DNA of 64,000 nucleotides. It comes from Billgrantia endophytica (lineage in GTDB: Bacteria > Pseudomonadota > Gammaproteobacteria > Pseudomonadales > Halomonadaceae). Made by a program: the position numbers and the translations under genes. Positions 18,464-27,012 of the stretch are shown here, one piece after another (position 1 is the first letter of the stretch; every line of letters begins with the position of its first letter). Under the pieces are notes generated by a model that saw nothing but the letters and a program-made list of their open reading frames with translations, was not told the DNA's origin and made no database searches. The stretch is from contig NZ_PNRF01000013.1 of NCBI RefSeq assembly GCF_002879615.1, forward strand, positions 1 through 64,000, given 5' to 3'.

Positions 18464-18579
18464 GACCAGTGTTCTATTCAATAATAAAGAGGGAACCACC
18501 ATGGTGCATGCCTGAAGGATAACAGAAATCGTCGCATTTAACGGCGCCTGGTTCAGCCCACCGTGCGCCTTGGTCCTAT
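18464..18579. other. Spacer between small RNA terminator and glrK
   Basis: About 115 bp between the T-run of the small RNA terminator and the glrK ATG. It should hold a separate glrK promoter unless terminator read-through is used. No clear promoter was picked out. Confidence 0.5.
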
Positions 18580-18605
18580 AAAAAAAGAGGCCGGCATAGC
18601 CGGCC
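18580..18605 (-). terminator. Terminator of the candidate small RNA
   Basis: GGCCGGC-TAT-GCCGGCC stem (18589-18605) is followed on the minus strand by CTC and seven T (18580-18586). It lies upstream of glrK and downstream of the RNA motifs. Confidence 0.9.
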
Positions 18606-19040
18606 AAGTACGCAGGGAACTGAAGGGGTTGAAAAATATGGGCATCGGTCGCCTGGCCGAGCCATGTCCATACTTTTCATGGGCCCGAGGGCCCCGAAGC
18701 ACTGTTGCCGAACCATGGCCACCAGGAGCAGGCCGAAACAGGTGAGCGGTGAACCACTCGGCTTCGTTTCCGTTGCACCACCGCCGGTGTCGCTTAGCCA
18801 GCGGTGGTCGTGCGCAATTCGATCCCCCGAGGGGGAGAGGCATCCTTGCCGGGGCATCCTTGCCCTACTGGTACCATTCCTTGCCTGTTGGCGGTACCCG
18901 TCTCATCGCAACCTAAGTTACACATCGCGGAGCAGACGCCGATCATCGTTGGGCCCGGGTGCACAGGGCATGGGGGGTGGTACCCGAGCTTCCCGATGAT
19001 CAAAAGTGGTTCGAGCCGTTTGAACCACTTCCGTTGCTCA
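18580..19040 (-). ncRNA. Candidate sigma-54/GlrR-driven, Csr/Rsm-type structured small RNA
   Basis: No credible protein gene lies here, but RNA signals agree. Start: a sigma-54 promoter at 19051-19066 predicts a 5' end near 19040. End: a GC-rich hairpin with T7 at 18580-18605. Inside, on the minus strand, two compact hairpins share an AAGGAT loop: GGGCAAGGATGCCC (18852-18865) and GGCAAGGATGCC (18839-18850). Further GGA sites occur in CAACGGAAG, ATCGGGAAG, CAAGGAATG, CAACGGAAAC and TATGGACATG contexts. Other stems are AAGTGGTTC/GAACCACTT, GATCATCG/CGATGATC and CCACCGC/GCGGTGG. GGA in hairpin loops is the CsrA/RsmA binding signature, so a CsrA-sequestering role is inferred. A glmY counterpart is the alternative, from position. 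Confidence 0.68.
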
Positions 19041-19050
19041 CCATGCATAG

Positions 19051-19066
19051 TGCCAAAGGCATGCCA
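19051..19066 (-). promoter_or_regulatory. Candidate sigma-54 promoter (-24/-12)
   Basis: The minus strand reads TGGCATG-CCTT-TGGCA against the consensus TGGCACG-N4-TTGCA: the GG at -24 and GC at -12 are kept, with two mismatches elsewhere. The predicted transcription start is about 19040. Confidence 0.7.
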
Positions 19067-19172
19067 TAAGCAGTAAATTTCATGTAAATGAATAAGTTAT
19101 ACCCAAAAAAACATCCAGCTCGTTTATTGATCCGCAAAACAGGAGGAAAAAGCGGGCTCGCAAGGCCTTTTC

Positions 19173-19190
19173 TGTCACCATATGGCGACA
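19173..19190. promoter_or_regulatory. GlrR-type activator binding site
   Basis: TGTCACCATATGGCGACA exactly fits TGTC-N10-GACA, the known GlrR/QseF recognition pattern, and is nearly palindromic throughout. It is centred about 140 bp upstream of the predicted sigma-54 start, a normal enhancer distance. Confidence 0.75.
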
Positions 19191-19269
19191 GTAAAATCAC
19201 TTAAATACATATAGCCTTTTGAATCAATGGTTTGAAACGTAGCTTTTTAGAGACAAGGCTTCAGGCAGC

Positions 19270-19317
19270 GTTGCCCCGAAGCGACAACCCGCCGCCATCG
19301 GCGGGAGTCGGGGCAAC
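19270..19317 (-). terminator. Large two-tier hairpin directly after argA
   Basis: Outer stem GTTGCCCCGA/TCGGGGCAAC (10 bp) encloses an inner stem CCCGCCG/CGGCGGG with loop CCAT. It starts 7 bp past the argA stop. No T-run follows, so it may act as a transcript 3' stabiliser or a U-less terminator. Confidence 0.6.
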
Positions 19318-19324
19318 AAGGTCT

Positions 19325-20638
19325 TCACGCGAGGGATTTGATAAGGATTTTCGACTTGCGGGCATGGTTATAGGTGTCCCGCTTCAACGGCGGGAGCGCC
19401 TCTATATCGGCATCGCGGAAGCCTTGCTCGACGAACCAGTGCGCCGTGTGAGTCGTCAGTACGAACAGGGCAGAGAGCCCCATTCGCCGGGCCCGGTGTT
19501 CGATCGCAGCCAGCAATAGCGCTCCCCGGGCTCCACCCCGGTAATCGACGTGGATCGCCAGGCAGGCCAACTCGCCCATCTCGGCCTCACCGAAGCGATG
19601 CAGCGCCGCGCAGCCGATGATCATCCCGTCCCGGTCGATCACGTGATAGTCGTCGATTTCATGTTCCAGTCGCTCGCGAGAACGCGGCACCAGCATGTCG
19701 CGGCGTTCCAGCGGCTCCAGCAGCTCCAGCAGACCACCGATGTCAGCCAGTTCCGCGGGACGAAGCTGTTCATATCGATGCTGGGTGATCATGGTACCCA
19801 CCCCGTCGCGGGTGAACAGTTCGCCGAGCAGGGCGTTGTGATCGTGCCAAGACAAGAGGTGGGTTCGCGCCACGCCATGGCGGGCGGCCGCACAGGCGGC
19901 GGCCAGATGACGTGCCTGCTCGCTGCCCGGCTCGGACTGCCCCAGCAGCGGTTCGGCTTCGGATGGCGTCAACTGACGCTGCAGGGCCCCGCTTTCATCG
20001 TAGAGACCGACGGCCTCGCCCAGCAGGATCAGTTTGTCGGCTGCCAGTGCCATGGCCGCATGCTGCGCCACCTCGGAGGCATCCAGGTCGAATACCTCGC
20101 CGGTGCTGGTAAAGCCCAGTGGCGGCAGCAGCACCAGCGAACCCCGGTCCAGCAGCCCCTGAACGGCCGCCGCCCTCACCCGGCGTACTTCGCCACTATG
20201 GTCGAAGTCGATGCCCTCACGTACGCCCAGGGGCTTGGCCATTACCAGATTGCCCGATACCGCCGTCAGCTCGACGCCGTGCAAGGGCGTGTTGGGCAGG
20301 CCCAGCGAGAGCCGGGCCTCCAGCCACAGGCGCTGTTCGGCGGCCACCCTTTCCACATGCCCCATGATGGCGGCATCGGCTACCCAGCGGCCAACATGGC
20401 GAACCGGATCGATTCCCGCGGCGTCCAGCGCCTGCTGCACCTGGGGGCGAATACCAAACACCACGACCAGTCGCACACCCAGCGTATGCAGCAGCGCCAG
20501 GTCCTGGATCAACTGCTCGCCTCGCCCTCGCGCCATGGCTTCTCCTTCGATGAGAATCACGAAGGTTCGGCCCCGATGCGCATTGATATAGGGCGATGAA
20601 TTGCGGAACCAGTCAACGAAAGGGAAACGAGTATCCAA
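19325..20638 (-). CDS. argA: N-acetylglutamate synthase
   Basis: Acetylates glutamate with acetyl-CoA, the first step of arginine synthesis. The 437 residues follow the classical ArgA plan: an N-terminal amino-acid-kinase domain (FVILIEGEAMARG, then VVVFGIRPQ) that binds arginine for feedback inhibition, and a C-terminal GNAT acetyltransferase (IIGCAALHRF, LAIHVDYRGGARGALLL). The first residues (FVDWFRNSSPYINAHRGRTFV) are the family hallmark. It stands alone, followed by a strong hairpin. The protein lacks a discernible ArgR box upstream that I could identify. Confidence 0.97.
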   Translation of the reverse strand: MDTRFPFVDWFRNSSPYINAHRGRTFVILIEGEAMARGRGEQLIQDLALLHTLGVRLVVVFGIRPQVQQALDAAGIDPVRHVGRWVADAAIMGHVERVAAEQRLWLEARLSLGLPNTPLHGVELTAVSGNLVMAKPLGVREGIDFDHSGEVRRVRAAAVQGLLDRGSLVLLPPLGFTSTGEVFDLDASEVAQHAAMALAADKLILLGEAVGLYDESGALQRQLTPSEAEPLLGQSEPGSEQARHLAAACAAARHGVARTHLLSWHDHNALLGELFTRDGVGTMITQHRYEQLRPAELADIGGLLELLEPLERRDMLVPRSRERLEHEIDDYHVIDRDGMIIGCAALHRFGEAEMGELACLAIHVDYRGGARGALLLAAIEHRARRMGLSALFVLTTHTAHWFVEQGFRDADIEALPPLKRDTYNHARKSKILIKSLA

Positions 20639-20694
20639 GGCCGCTCTCCGGCAGCAGATGAAAAGGAAGTGTCTGCTTTTCGACTATATCAGAG

Positions 20695-20730
20695 CAGCGA
20701 AACGGCGGTAGGCATGTCGCCGTTTCGCTG
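20695..20730. terminator. 13-bp hairpin after pit
   Basis: CAGCGAAACGGCG (20695-20707) and its exact complement (20718-20730) flank a 10-base loop, 20 bp past the pit stop on the minus strand. There is no T-run after it, so termination efficiency is uncertain. Confidence 0.65.
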
Positions 20731-20749
20731 TTGGAAACAGGCCAGGGCG

Positions 20750-22018
20750 TCAGCCGCCGAAAATGGCCTTGAAGAGGAAGAAGAACATGATGGCCAGGCC
20801 GGCGCCAGCCGGCAGGGTAATCAGCCAGGACATGACGATGGTGCCGATCACGCGCATGTTGAGTGCCGCCATGCCTCGCGCCAGGCCCACGCCCAGCACC
20901 GCCCCCACCAGGGTGTGGGTAGTGGAAATCGGCAGGCCGGTTCCCGAAGCCAGTACCACCGTGGTGGCGGCAGCCAGGGTGGCAGCGAAGCCACGACTGG
21001 GGGTCAGCTCGGTGATACCGGTACCGACGGTGGCGATCACCTTGTGGCCATAGGTGACCAGGCCGACCACGATACCGCCGCCGCCCAGTATCAATACCCA
21101 CCAGGGTACCAGGGCCGATGTATCGATCATCCCGTCGCTGTGGACAACACTGATGACCGCGGCCAGCGGGCCGACGGCGTTGGCCACATCGTTGGAGCCG
21201 TGGGCGAAAGCCATGGCGCAGGCGGTGAAGATCATCAGCACGCCGAACACGCGCTCGACGTTGTCGTAGCCGAACTGGTCGCCGGCACGGCGTTCGACCT
21301 TGACCCGATTTTCCAGCACGATGCCGATGCCCGTGATGACGAGCCCCAGCGCCACCGAGAGCATGAAGCTTTGAGCGAAGGTGAAATCCAGACCCACATG
21401 GGTGAGACCCTTGGTCAGGGTCACCATGGAGACGACGAAGCCGACCAGGAAAATGTAGAACGGCACGGTGCGCTTGGCCGCGGCGAAGGGGTCGCGGGCT
21501 TCGAAGATGAGATGCTGTACCGACTTGAACAGGATGAAGGCAACGGAGCCGGCCAGCAGCGGCGAGAACAACCAGCTCGAGGCGATGATGCCGACCTGGC
21601 CCCAGGCCACGGCCTCCACACCCAGCCCCACCGCGCCAAAACCGACGATGGCGCCAACGATGGAGTGGGTGGTCGAGACCGGCCAACCCTTGGCCGAAGC
21701 GATCAACAGCCAGATGGCCGCCGCCAGCAGCGCCGACAGCATGCCGTATACCAACAGATGCGGGTCGTTTCGCAGCAGGTCCGGATCGACGATGCCGCCA
21801 CGAATGGTCGCGGTGACTTCACCACCCGCCAGCCAGGCACCGAGGAATTCGAAGATGACGGCGATGATGATCGCCTGCTTGATGGTGATGGCCTTGGACC
21901 CCACAGAGGTACCCATGGCATTGGCGACATCGTTGGCACCGACACCCCAGGCCATGAAGAAACCGAAGAGGCAGGCCAGGATGATGAAGATTTCACCATG
22001 CTGCGCGATGATCGACAT
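20750..22018 (-). CDS. pitA: Pit-family inorganic phosphate transporter
   Basis: Low-affinity phosphate (metal-phosphate/H+ symport) permease of the inner membrane. The 422 residues hold about ten hydrophobic segments and the duplicated PHO-4 signature: GANDVANAMGTSVGSKAIT near residue 26 and GSNDVANAVGPLAAV near 280. It is the second gene of an operon with the PhoU-like DUF47 protein, 71 bp downstream of it. This Pit plus DUF47 pairing is common and the small partner is thought to regulate the permease. Confidence 0.95.
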   Translation of the reverse strand: MSIIAQHGEIFIILACLFGFFMAWGVGANDVANAMGTSVGSKAITIKQAIIIAVIFEFLGAWLAGGEVTATIRGGIVDPDLLRNDPHLLVYGMLSALLAAAIWLLIASAKGWPVSTTHSIVGAIVGFGAVGLGVEAVAWGQVGIIASSWLFSPLLAGSVAFILFKSVQHLIFEARDPFAAAKRTVPFYIFLVGFVVSMVTLTKGLTHVGLDFTFAQSFMLSVALGLVITGIGIVLENRVKVERRAGDQFGYDNVERVFGVLMIFTACAMAFAHGSNDVANAVGPLAAVISVVHSDGMIDTSALVPWWVLILGGGGIVVGLVTYGHKVIATVGTGITELTPSRGFAATLAAATTVVLASGTGLPISTTHTLVGAVLGVGLARGMAALNMRVIGTIVMSWLITLPAGAGLAIMFFFLFKAIFGG

Positions 22019-22089
22019 AGGGGGTTGGTTCCTATGTGGCTGTCAAAGTGGGAGAGCATCGCCCCGGGATCGCTGGGGGGAAGGCTGTC

Positions 22090-22770
22090 TTACCGGGCAG
22101 TGAGTATCTGCAGGCGGCTGCCGACACGTTCAGCACGGTCGGAGAGTTCACCCACCCAGTCGATGATCTTGTAGAGGAAGATCACATCCACCGGCTTGAG
22201 CCGGCCCTCCAGGTCGAAAAGCTGGCGGCGAATCGCCACCTGCTGGTGGTCGGCCTGCTGTTCGAGAATGTGCAGCTCGCGAATCATGTTCTGCATCACG
22301 TCGGAGACATGCCTGCCGAAGCCGGATTCCAGAAGATCCTCGAGCTCTTCCAGGGCCTGGCGGGCCTGGGCCACACAGGCGACGGCCGTCTGCATGTAAT
22401 CGCGCATGGGCTGGGCCAGCTCGGCAGGCACCTGCATCTTGCGGCCCAGCATGATCCCGGTGATGTCGCGTACCTTGTTGGCGATCTTGTCCTGTACGGT
22501 GATCAGGTCCAGCAGGTCGCTGCGGGACACCGGCAGGAAAAGTGTATTCGGCAGGTTGAGGCGCAGCTCGGTCTTCAGGCTATCGGCTTCATGTTCGAGC
22601 CGGGTGATGGTCTCGCGGACCCTGCCTGCCTCCTCCCAGTCACCTGTCAGTGTGGCTTCGAAGAAGGGCAGCAACTGATCGGCACATTCACTGGCCTTGA
22701 CGATATGCGCCAGCAGGGGCTGGAACGGCGAGCGACCGAACATCGCGGAAAACGGATTGGGTTTGACCAT
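22090..22770 (-). CDS. DUF47 PhoU-like protein (TIGR00153 family)
   Basis: All-helical cytoplasmic protein of 226 residues that starts NPFSAMFGRSPFQPLLAHI, the usual opening of the family. ETITRLEHEADSLKTELR and QDKIANKVRDITGIMLGR carry the acidic, metal-binding-type helix motifs shared with PhoU. It lies directly upstream of pit on the same strand and probably modulates phosphate uptake through it. The ATG at 22770 matches the family start. Confidence 0.92.
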   Translation of the reverse strand: MVKPNPFSAMFGRSPFQPLLAHIVKASECADQLLPFFEATLTGDWEEAGRVRETITRLEHEADSLKTELRLNLPNTLFLPVSRSDLLDLITVQDKIANKVRDITGIMLGRKMQVPAELAQPMRDYMQTAVACVAQARQALEELEDLLESGFGRHVSDVMQNMIRELHILEQQADHQQVAIRRQLFDLEGRLKPVDVIFLYKIIDWVGELSDRAERVGSRLQILTAR

Positions 22771-22886
22771 GGCGTATCATGCGCTTGGGAAATGGCGGCG
22801 CCAGTATAAAGACAGCCGCCCTGCTACGTCATTGAAAAATTACCGATGCTTGTACTGACCAGGGTCGTTTCACAGGGAGCCGTACC

Positions 22887-23729
22887 GTGAGCCAAGAGAT
22901 CGAACTCAAGCTGGCACTGGGTAATGAAGGAGCCGAAAGCCTTTGTTGCCATTCACGTCTGTCCACTCTGCAGGCGGAAACACAGCGGCTCGCCAATACG
23001 TATTTCGATACACCCCAGGGCGATCTGGAAGCCGCACGCATGGCCCTTCGGCTGCGGTGCCGGAACGACAGATGGATACAGACCCTGAAGACCAGCGGCA
23101 AAGCCTCGGGGGGGATGAGCCACCGCGGCGAATGGGAGTGGACGGTAGCGGGCCCGGAACTCGACCGGGAAGGACTTGCCGCCCTGCCGCCCTTGGCGGA
23201 GCTTGGGGCCTCGGTGCTCGACCGGCTGACACCACGCTTCACCACCGATTTCCAGCGCCGGCTCTGGCTGCTCGACCACGCCGGCGCCACCATCGAGGTG
23301 GCACTCGACCAAGGCGAGATTCGCACTGCCGGCCATGCCGTGCCGATCCGCGAGCTGGAACTGGAGCTCAAGCGTGGCAACCCCGACGCACTGTGGGAAC
23401 TAGCTGTCGGGCTTGCCGAGACGATACCGCTGCGCCCCGCCGACGCCAGCAAGGCCGCCCGGGGTAGCGCCCTGCTCGCCGGCCACTGGACGCTGCCGGA
23501 AGGCGACACTGCCAGCGAGCGGCTGCACCACGCCATCCTGGCGTTGGACGCCCTGGGCGATACCGGCAACGATACCTGGAGGATGACGGCCCGGGATGCC
23601 TTCAGGCAATTGGCCGAGAACGGCGAGACCGAAGCCGGCGCGCTCGCCGCCATGCTCGACGAGCCGGACTGGCTGAGCATCGACTTCGGCAGACAGGCAC
23701 TGAGACTCGCGCATCGCCTGGCCCCGTGA
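22887..23729 (+). CDS. CYTH domain protein, inorganic triphosphatase-like
   Basis: Triphosphate tunnel metalloenzyme. The EIELKL signature (ExExK) is at residues 4-9, with further Arg/Lys and acidic residues along the tunnel strands (TYFDTPQGDLEAARMALRLRCRNDRWIQTLKTSG). The CYTH domain covers about 1-205. E. coli YgiF is about 430 residues with a CHAD domain; here only a short tail of about 75 residues follows, so the CHAD part is reduced or missing. The likely activity is hydrolysis of inorganic triphosphate. It is divergent from the pit operon and 60 bp before the K+ channel. Confidence 0.9.
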   Translation: MSQEIELKLALGNEGAESLCCHSRLSTLQAETQRLANTYFDTPQGDLEAARMALRLRCRNDRWIQTLKTSGKASGGMSHRGEWEWTVAGPELDREGLAALPPLAELGASVLDRLTPRFTTDFQRRLWLLDHAGATIEVALDQGEIRTAGHAVPIRELELELKRGNPDALWELAVGLAETIPLRPADASKAARGSALLAGHWTLPEGDTASERLHHAILALDALGDTGNDTWRMTARDAFRQLAENGETEAGALAAMLDEPDWLSIDFGRQALRLAHRLAP

Positions 23730-23789
23730 GACGGCACAACCAGCAGGGGATGTCACGCTAATGAGCGAAGCACGGCAGGGAGCAATCGT

Positions 23790-24665
23790 ATGACCGAGCC
23801 ATTTCGGCCGGCCGAAGACGGCCTGCGCACGCGCCTGTTCCAGGTCATCTTCGAATCGGACACGCCTCTGGCCAAGGGCTTCGATATCGCCCTGATACTG
23901 ATGATCCTGGCCAGTGTGCTGGTGGTAATGCTCGATACCGTCGAGCGGTTCGGCGCCACCTATGGCGTATGGTTCTACTGGATCGAGTGGGGCTTTACTC
24001 TCGCGTTCACCATGGAGCTTGCGATACGTATCTACATTCTCGACAAGCCGCTGCGCTACCTGCGCAGCTTCTACGGCATCATCGACATCGTGGCTATTTT
24101 ACCCACCTGGTTGATGCTGTTGATTCCAGGCACCCAAACCCTGGTGATCGTGCGCCTGCTGCGCGTGCTGCGCATTTTCCGCGTGCTGAGGCTGATGCAG
24201 TTCGTCGGTGAAGGACGCCTGCTGGTGGAAGCACTGAAGAACAGCTGGCATCAGATCTTTCTGTTCCTGTTCACGGTATTCCTGCTCGTCACGCTGTTTG
24301 CCGCGCTGGTCTACATGATCGAACCCGCCGAGGCCGGCTTCACCAGTATCCCCATCTCGGTCTATTGGGCCATCGTCACCATGACTACGGTCGGCTATGG
24401 CGACATCGTTCCCGTCACGCCCCTCGGCCAGGCCATCTCGACCCTGGTGATGCTGATCGGCTATTCGATCATTGCCGTACCCACCGGGGTGTTCTCGGCC
24501 GAAGTGATCCGCTCGATCCGCGCCGACCGCTACTCCGACCAGGCCTGCCCCGGCTGCGGTCACGACCGTCACGAGAAACGCGCGCTCTACTGCCTCAAGT
24601 GCGGCACCTGGCTCGATGAGGAGACGCAGGACCCCAACGCACCAAAGGCGGGGGATGAGCGGTAA
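23790..24665 (+). CDS. Voltage-gated potassium channel with C-terminal zinc ribbon
   Basis: Six-transmembrane Kv-type channel of 291 residues. The S4 voltage sensor has regularly spaced arginines (VRLLRVLRIFRVLRLMQF, about 126-145), and the pore filter is TVGYGDIVP (about 201-209), which is K+ selective. After S6 a short cytoplasmic tail carries two CxxC pairs (CPGCGHDRHEKRALYCLKCG, about 252-272), a zinc-ribbon not found in standard KvAP-like channels, though it recurs in proteobacterial homologues. It may serve in assembly or redox/metal sensing, which is inferred. The gene follows the CYTH gene in the same direction. Confidence 0.93.
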   Translation: MTEPFRPAEDGLRTRLFQVIFESDTPLAKGFDIALILMILASVLVVMLDTVERFGATYGVWFYWIEWGFTLAFTMELAIRIYILDKPLRYLRSFYGIIDIVAILPTWLMLLIPGTQTLVIVRLLRVLRIFRVLRLMQFVGEGRLLVEALKNSWHQIFLFLFTVFLLVTLFAALVYMIEPAEAGFTSIPISVYWAIVTMTTVGYGDIVPVTPLGQAISTLVMLIGYSIIAVPTGVFSAEVIRSIRADRYSDQACPGCGHDRHEKRALYCLKCGTWLDEETQDPNAPKAGDER

Positions 24666-24679
24666 CCCCGCTCCCCCCT

Positions 24680-25303
24680 TTACACCCTGAACGGTGTCAG
24701 GTCGCCACGTCCCTCTCGGACGATCGTTGGCGGCAGTTCGCGCAGGTCGATGACGCTGGTGGCGTCCAGGTGACAGGCGCCGCCGTCGATGATCAGGTCG
24801 AGCTGTGTACCGAAACGGTCGCGGATCTCTTCCGCATCGGTCATCGGCAGGTCGTCGCCCACCGGAATCAGCGTCACGCTCATCAGCGGCTCGCCCAGCG
24901 CCTCGAGCAGCGCATGGGTGATCCGATGATCCGGCACCCTCACGCCGATGGAGCGCCGTTTGGGATGCAGCAACAGGCGCGGCACTTCGGTCGTGGCGTT
25001 GAGGATGAAGGTGTAGGCCCCGGGCGTATGCGCCTTGAGCAGCCGGAATACCGCATTGTCGACCTTGGCATAGGTCCCGATCTCGGAGAGGTCGGAGCAC
25101 ACCAGGGTGAAATTGTGCTTGTCATCCAGTGAACGCAATCGCTTGATGCGCTCGACGGCCTTCTTGTCGCCCAGATGGCATCCAAGGGCATAACCCGAGT
25201 CGGTGGGATAGGCCACGACACCGCCATTGCGAATGATCTGGATCGCCTGGTCGATCAGACGCTTCTGGGGGTTCTCCGGATGCAGCTGGAAATACTGGCT
25301 CAT
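24680..25303 (-). CDS. yciO: YciO/YrdC/Sua5 family protein
   Basis: Member of the Sua5/YrdC fold, close to E. coli YciO (MSQYFQLHPENPQKRLI aligns directly with its start). The start is placed at ATG 25303 for that reason. YrdC relatives make threonylcarbamoyl-AMP for tRNA t6A; YciO itself has weak or uncertain activity. Conserved stretches are GGVVAYPTDSGYALGC, HNFTL and SIGVRVPDHRI. The nearby PHP nuclease and YciI gene mirror the yciV-yciO-yciI neighbourhood of enterobacteria. Confidence 0.93.
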   Translation of the reverse strand: MSQYFQLHPENPQKRLIDQAIQIIRNGGVVAYPTDSGYALGCHLGDKKAVERIKRLRSLDDKHNFTLVCSDLSEIGTYAKVDNAVFRLLKAHTPGAYTFILNATTEVPRLLLHPKRRSIGVRVPDHRITHALLEALGEPLMSVTLIPVGDDLPMTDAEEIRDRFGTQLDLIIDGGACHLDATSVIDLRELPPTIVREGRGDLTPFRV

Positions 25304-25394
25304 GATCACTCCCTGACGGTCATCGTTCAAAGCGGGTCGACTCCTAGTCTCGTGCGATGCCCCAGTTTATCGTGCGGCCGGGCCATGCGCGACA

Positions 25395-26303
25395 TCAGGC
25401 CGGGTCGTTGGCTGACTGGAGAAAGCCGGCCAGGCGCGGGTGCGTCCAGACCGGCGCCACGGCGGTACGAGGAACCGGGCTCATGCTCCCCGGCGCCAGG
25501 TGGCCACCGAGGAAATGGAAGTCGCTGCCCACCGAGGCATAGAGTTCCCGCTCGTCGAGCTGGCGGGCCAGGTCACGGGTGACATCGGCATTCTGGAAAC
25601 CGCTGATCAGCTCAGCGGCTTGCCCGCCGGTCTCGCGGAAGTCGTCCAGCAGCAGCCCCCTCTTGCGACGGGTCAAGCCATGCCGCAAGGGGTGGGCCAG
25701 TACCGCCACGCCACCGGAGTCGACGATCCAGCCCACGACTTCGCTCATGGCCGGCCAGTACGCCTTGACATCACCGGCCTTGCCGTTGCCCAGATGCTTC
25801 TTGAAGGCAGTCGTGATGTCCGGCACCAGCCCCGCCGCCACCAGTGCACGAGCAAAGTCCGGGCGACCCAGCGGCCGGTGCGGCCCGGCCTGTTCACGGG
25901 CCAGGGCCAGCGCGTCATGCAGGCCAACCTTCTCGAGCCGCCTGGCAATATCCACGGCACGCGCTTCACGTGCCTCGGCCTGGGATTGCAACCCCAGGGC
26001 CAAGGCACCGCTGGCTCCCTGGGGCAGCAGGCCCACCACATGGATGTTGATGCCATGCCAACGGGTCGAGAGCTCGGTGCCCGGCAGCAGTCGAATCGCC
26101 AGACGGCTGGCCGCGTCATGGGCCTCGTCGATGCCGGCCATGCTGTCGTGGTCGGTCAAGGCCATCAGCCTCACCCCCCGTTCGGCACACAGGCCGACCA
26201 GGTCGGCAGGTGCCAGGGCACCGTCCGACGCAGTGGAATGCATGTGAAGGTCGACACCCAGAGGCACGGGATCGCCGGTAAAATTGGCGGGAAATAAGGA
26301 CAT
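25395..26303 (-). CDS. PHP-domain 5'-3' exoribonuclease (RNase AM/YciV-like)
   Basis: Metal-dependent phosphoesterase of the polymerase-histidinol phosphatase family. [11 protein letters not shown] (about 18-28) and LTDHDSMAG supply the first metal ligands, LPGTELS a further acid, VLAHPLRH and GSDFHF the later His/Asp ligands. The length of 303 residues suits RNase AM (Rnm/YciV/TrpH), which trims the 5' ends of rRNA and degrades short RNAs. The start ATG at 26303 is two codons after another possible ATG. It lies upstream of yciO on the same strand. Confidence 0.93.
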   Translation of the reverse strand: MSLFPANFTGDPVPLGVDLHMHSTASDGALAPADLVGLCAERGVRLMALTDHDSMAGIDEAHDAASRLAIRLLPGTELSTRWHGINIHVVGLLPQGASGALALGLQSQAEAREARAVDIARRLEKVGLHDALALAREQAGPHRPLGRPDFARALVAAGLVPDITTAFKKHLGNGKAGDVKAYWPAMSEVVGWIVDSGGVAVLAHPLRHGLTRRKRGLLLDDFRETGGQAAELISGFQNADVTRDLARQLDERELYASVGSDFHFLGGHLAPGSMSPVPRTAVAPVWTHPRLAGFLQSANDPA

Positions 26304-26433
26304 TGGCATGACGCAGGGGAGCGATTTTGTCAGAATAATGGCCCCATGGTGCGCGCCCGGCGATGACCGGTCAATGTCAGCGCCCCGTTCGAGACCTGCG
26401 GCTCACGCCGCGCAAGCCCGAGGAAACACTGCG

Positions 26434-26733
26434 ATGCTTTACGCAATCATCAGTGACGACGTCAAGAACAGCCTGGAACGCCGCCTGGCTGCCCGTCCGG
26501 ATCACTTGGCACGCCTTGAGAAACTGCGTGACGAAGGCCGCCTGGTGCTGGCCGGCCCCCATCCCGCCATCGATGCCGACAACCCCGGCGACGCCGGTTT
26601 CAGCGGCAGCCTGGTGGTGGCCGAGTTCGACAGCCTCGAGACCGCTCAGGCCTGGGCCGATGCCGACCCCTACATGATCGCAGGCGTCTATGCGAAGGTC
26701 ACGGTGAAGCCGTTCAAGAAAGTCCTGCCCTGA
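26434..26733 (+). CDS. YciI family protein
   Basis: Small dimeric ferredoxin-like protein of 99 residues. It starts [21 protein letters not shown] and contains the [11 protein letters not shown] and [16 protein letters not shown] segments that define YciI. The conserved His in GPHP and Asp in ADPY form the presumed active site; the function is unknown. The ATG at 26434 is preceded by AGGAA. It diverges from the PHP nuclease. Confidence 0.95.
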   Translation: MLYAIISDDVKNSLERRLAARPDHLARLEKLRDEGRLVLAGPHPAIDADNPGDAGFSGSLVVAEFDSLETAQAWADADPYMIAGVYAKVTVKPFKKVLP

Positions 26734-26850
26734 GCGCGAGCCGACAGCTTCCGGTTCCATATCGTCATCCCCTGACGAACGAGAACACGGCTGGCCGCAA
26801 CGGGAATCGAGGCCGCTGAGCCATAGCCTGCGGTCATGGAGGGGCAGCCA

Positions 26851-26900
26851 TTGTCCACGGTCATCATCCACAACGCGTTACTCACAGCTCCTGTGGATAA
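26851..26900. promoter_or_regulatory. Cluster of DnaA-box-like sequences
   Basis: The 279-bp gap before mnmC contains an exact DnaA box TTATCCACA on the minus strand (26892-26900), TCATCCACA (26864-26872, one mismatch) and TTGTCCACG (26851-26859, two mismatches) within 50 bp. No AT-rich unwinding region or origin genes are adjacent, so an origin is unlikely. Confidence 0.4.
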
Positions 26901-27012
26901 CACTGTTGAAACGACGAGTATGGCCGCCGCTACGCCCCATGATCGGCCGCTGACATGAAATTGATCATATCTTGAGCACCGGCCAACCAGCTCGTGCTCC
27001 CTGGAGAGGCCC

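Noticed and set aside
18580-19040. Naming the RNA glmY
   Set aside because: Position and control fit, but I could not match GlmY sequence and the GGA hairpins point to a Csr-type RNA, so no name was given.
18553-19076. Several 60-110 codon open frames on both strands in the gap before glrK
   Set aside because: They overlap each other, lack ribosome sites and domains, and cover the hairpins of the candidate RNA.
26851-26900. Replication origin
   Set aside because: DnaA-box-like sites are present but there is no AT-rich unwinding element and no dnaA, dnaN or gidA nearby.
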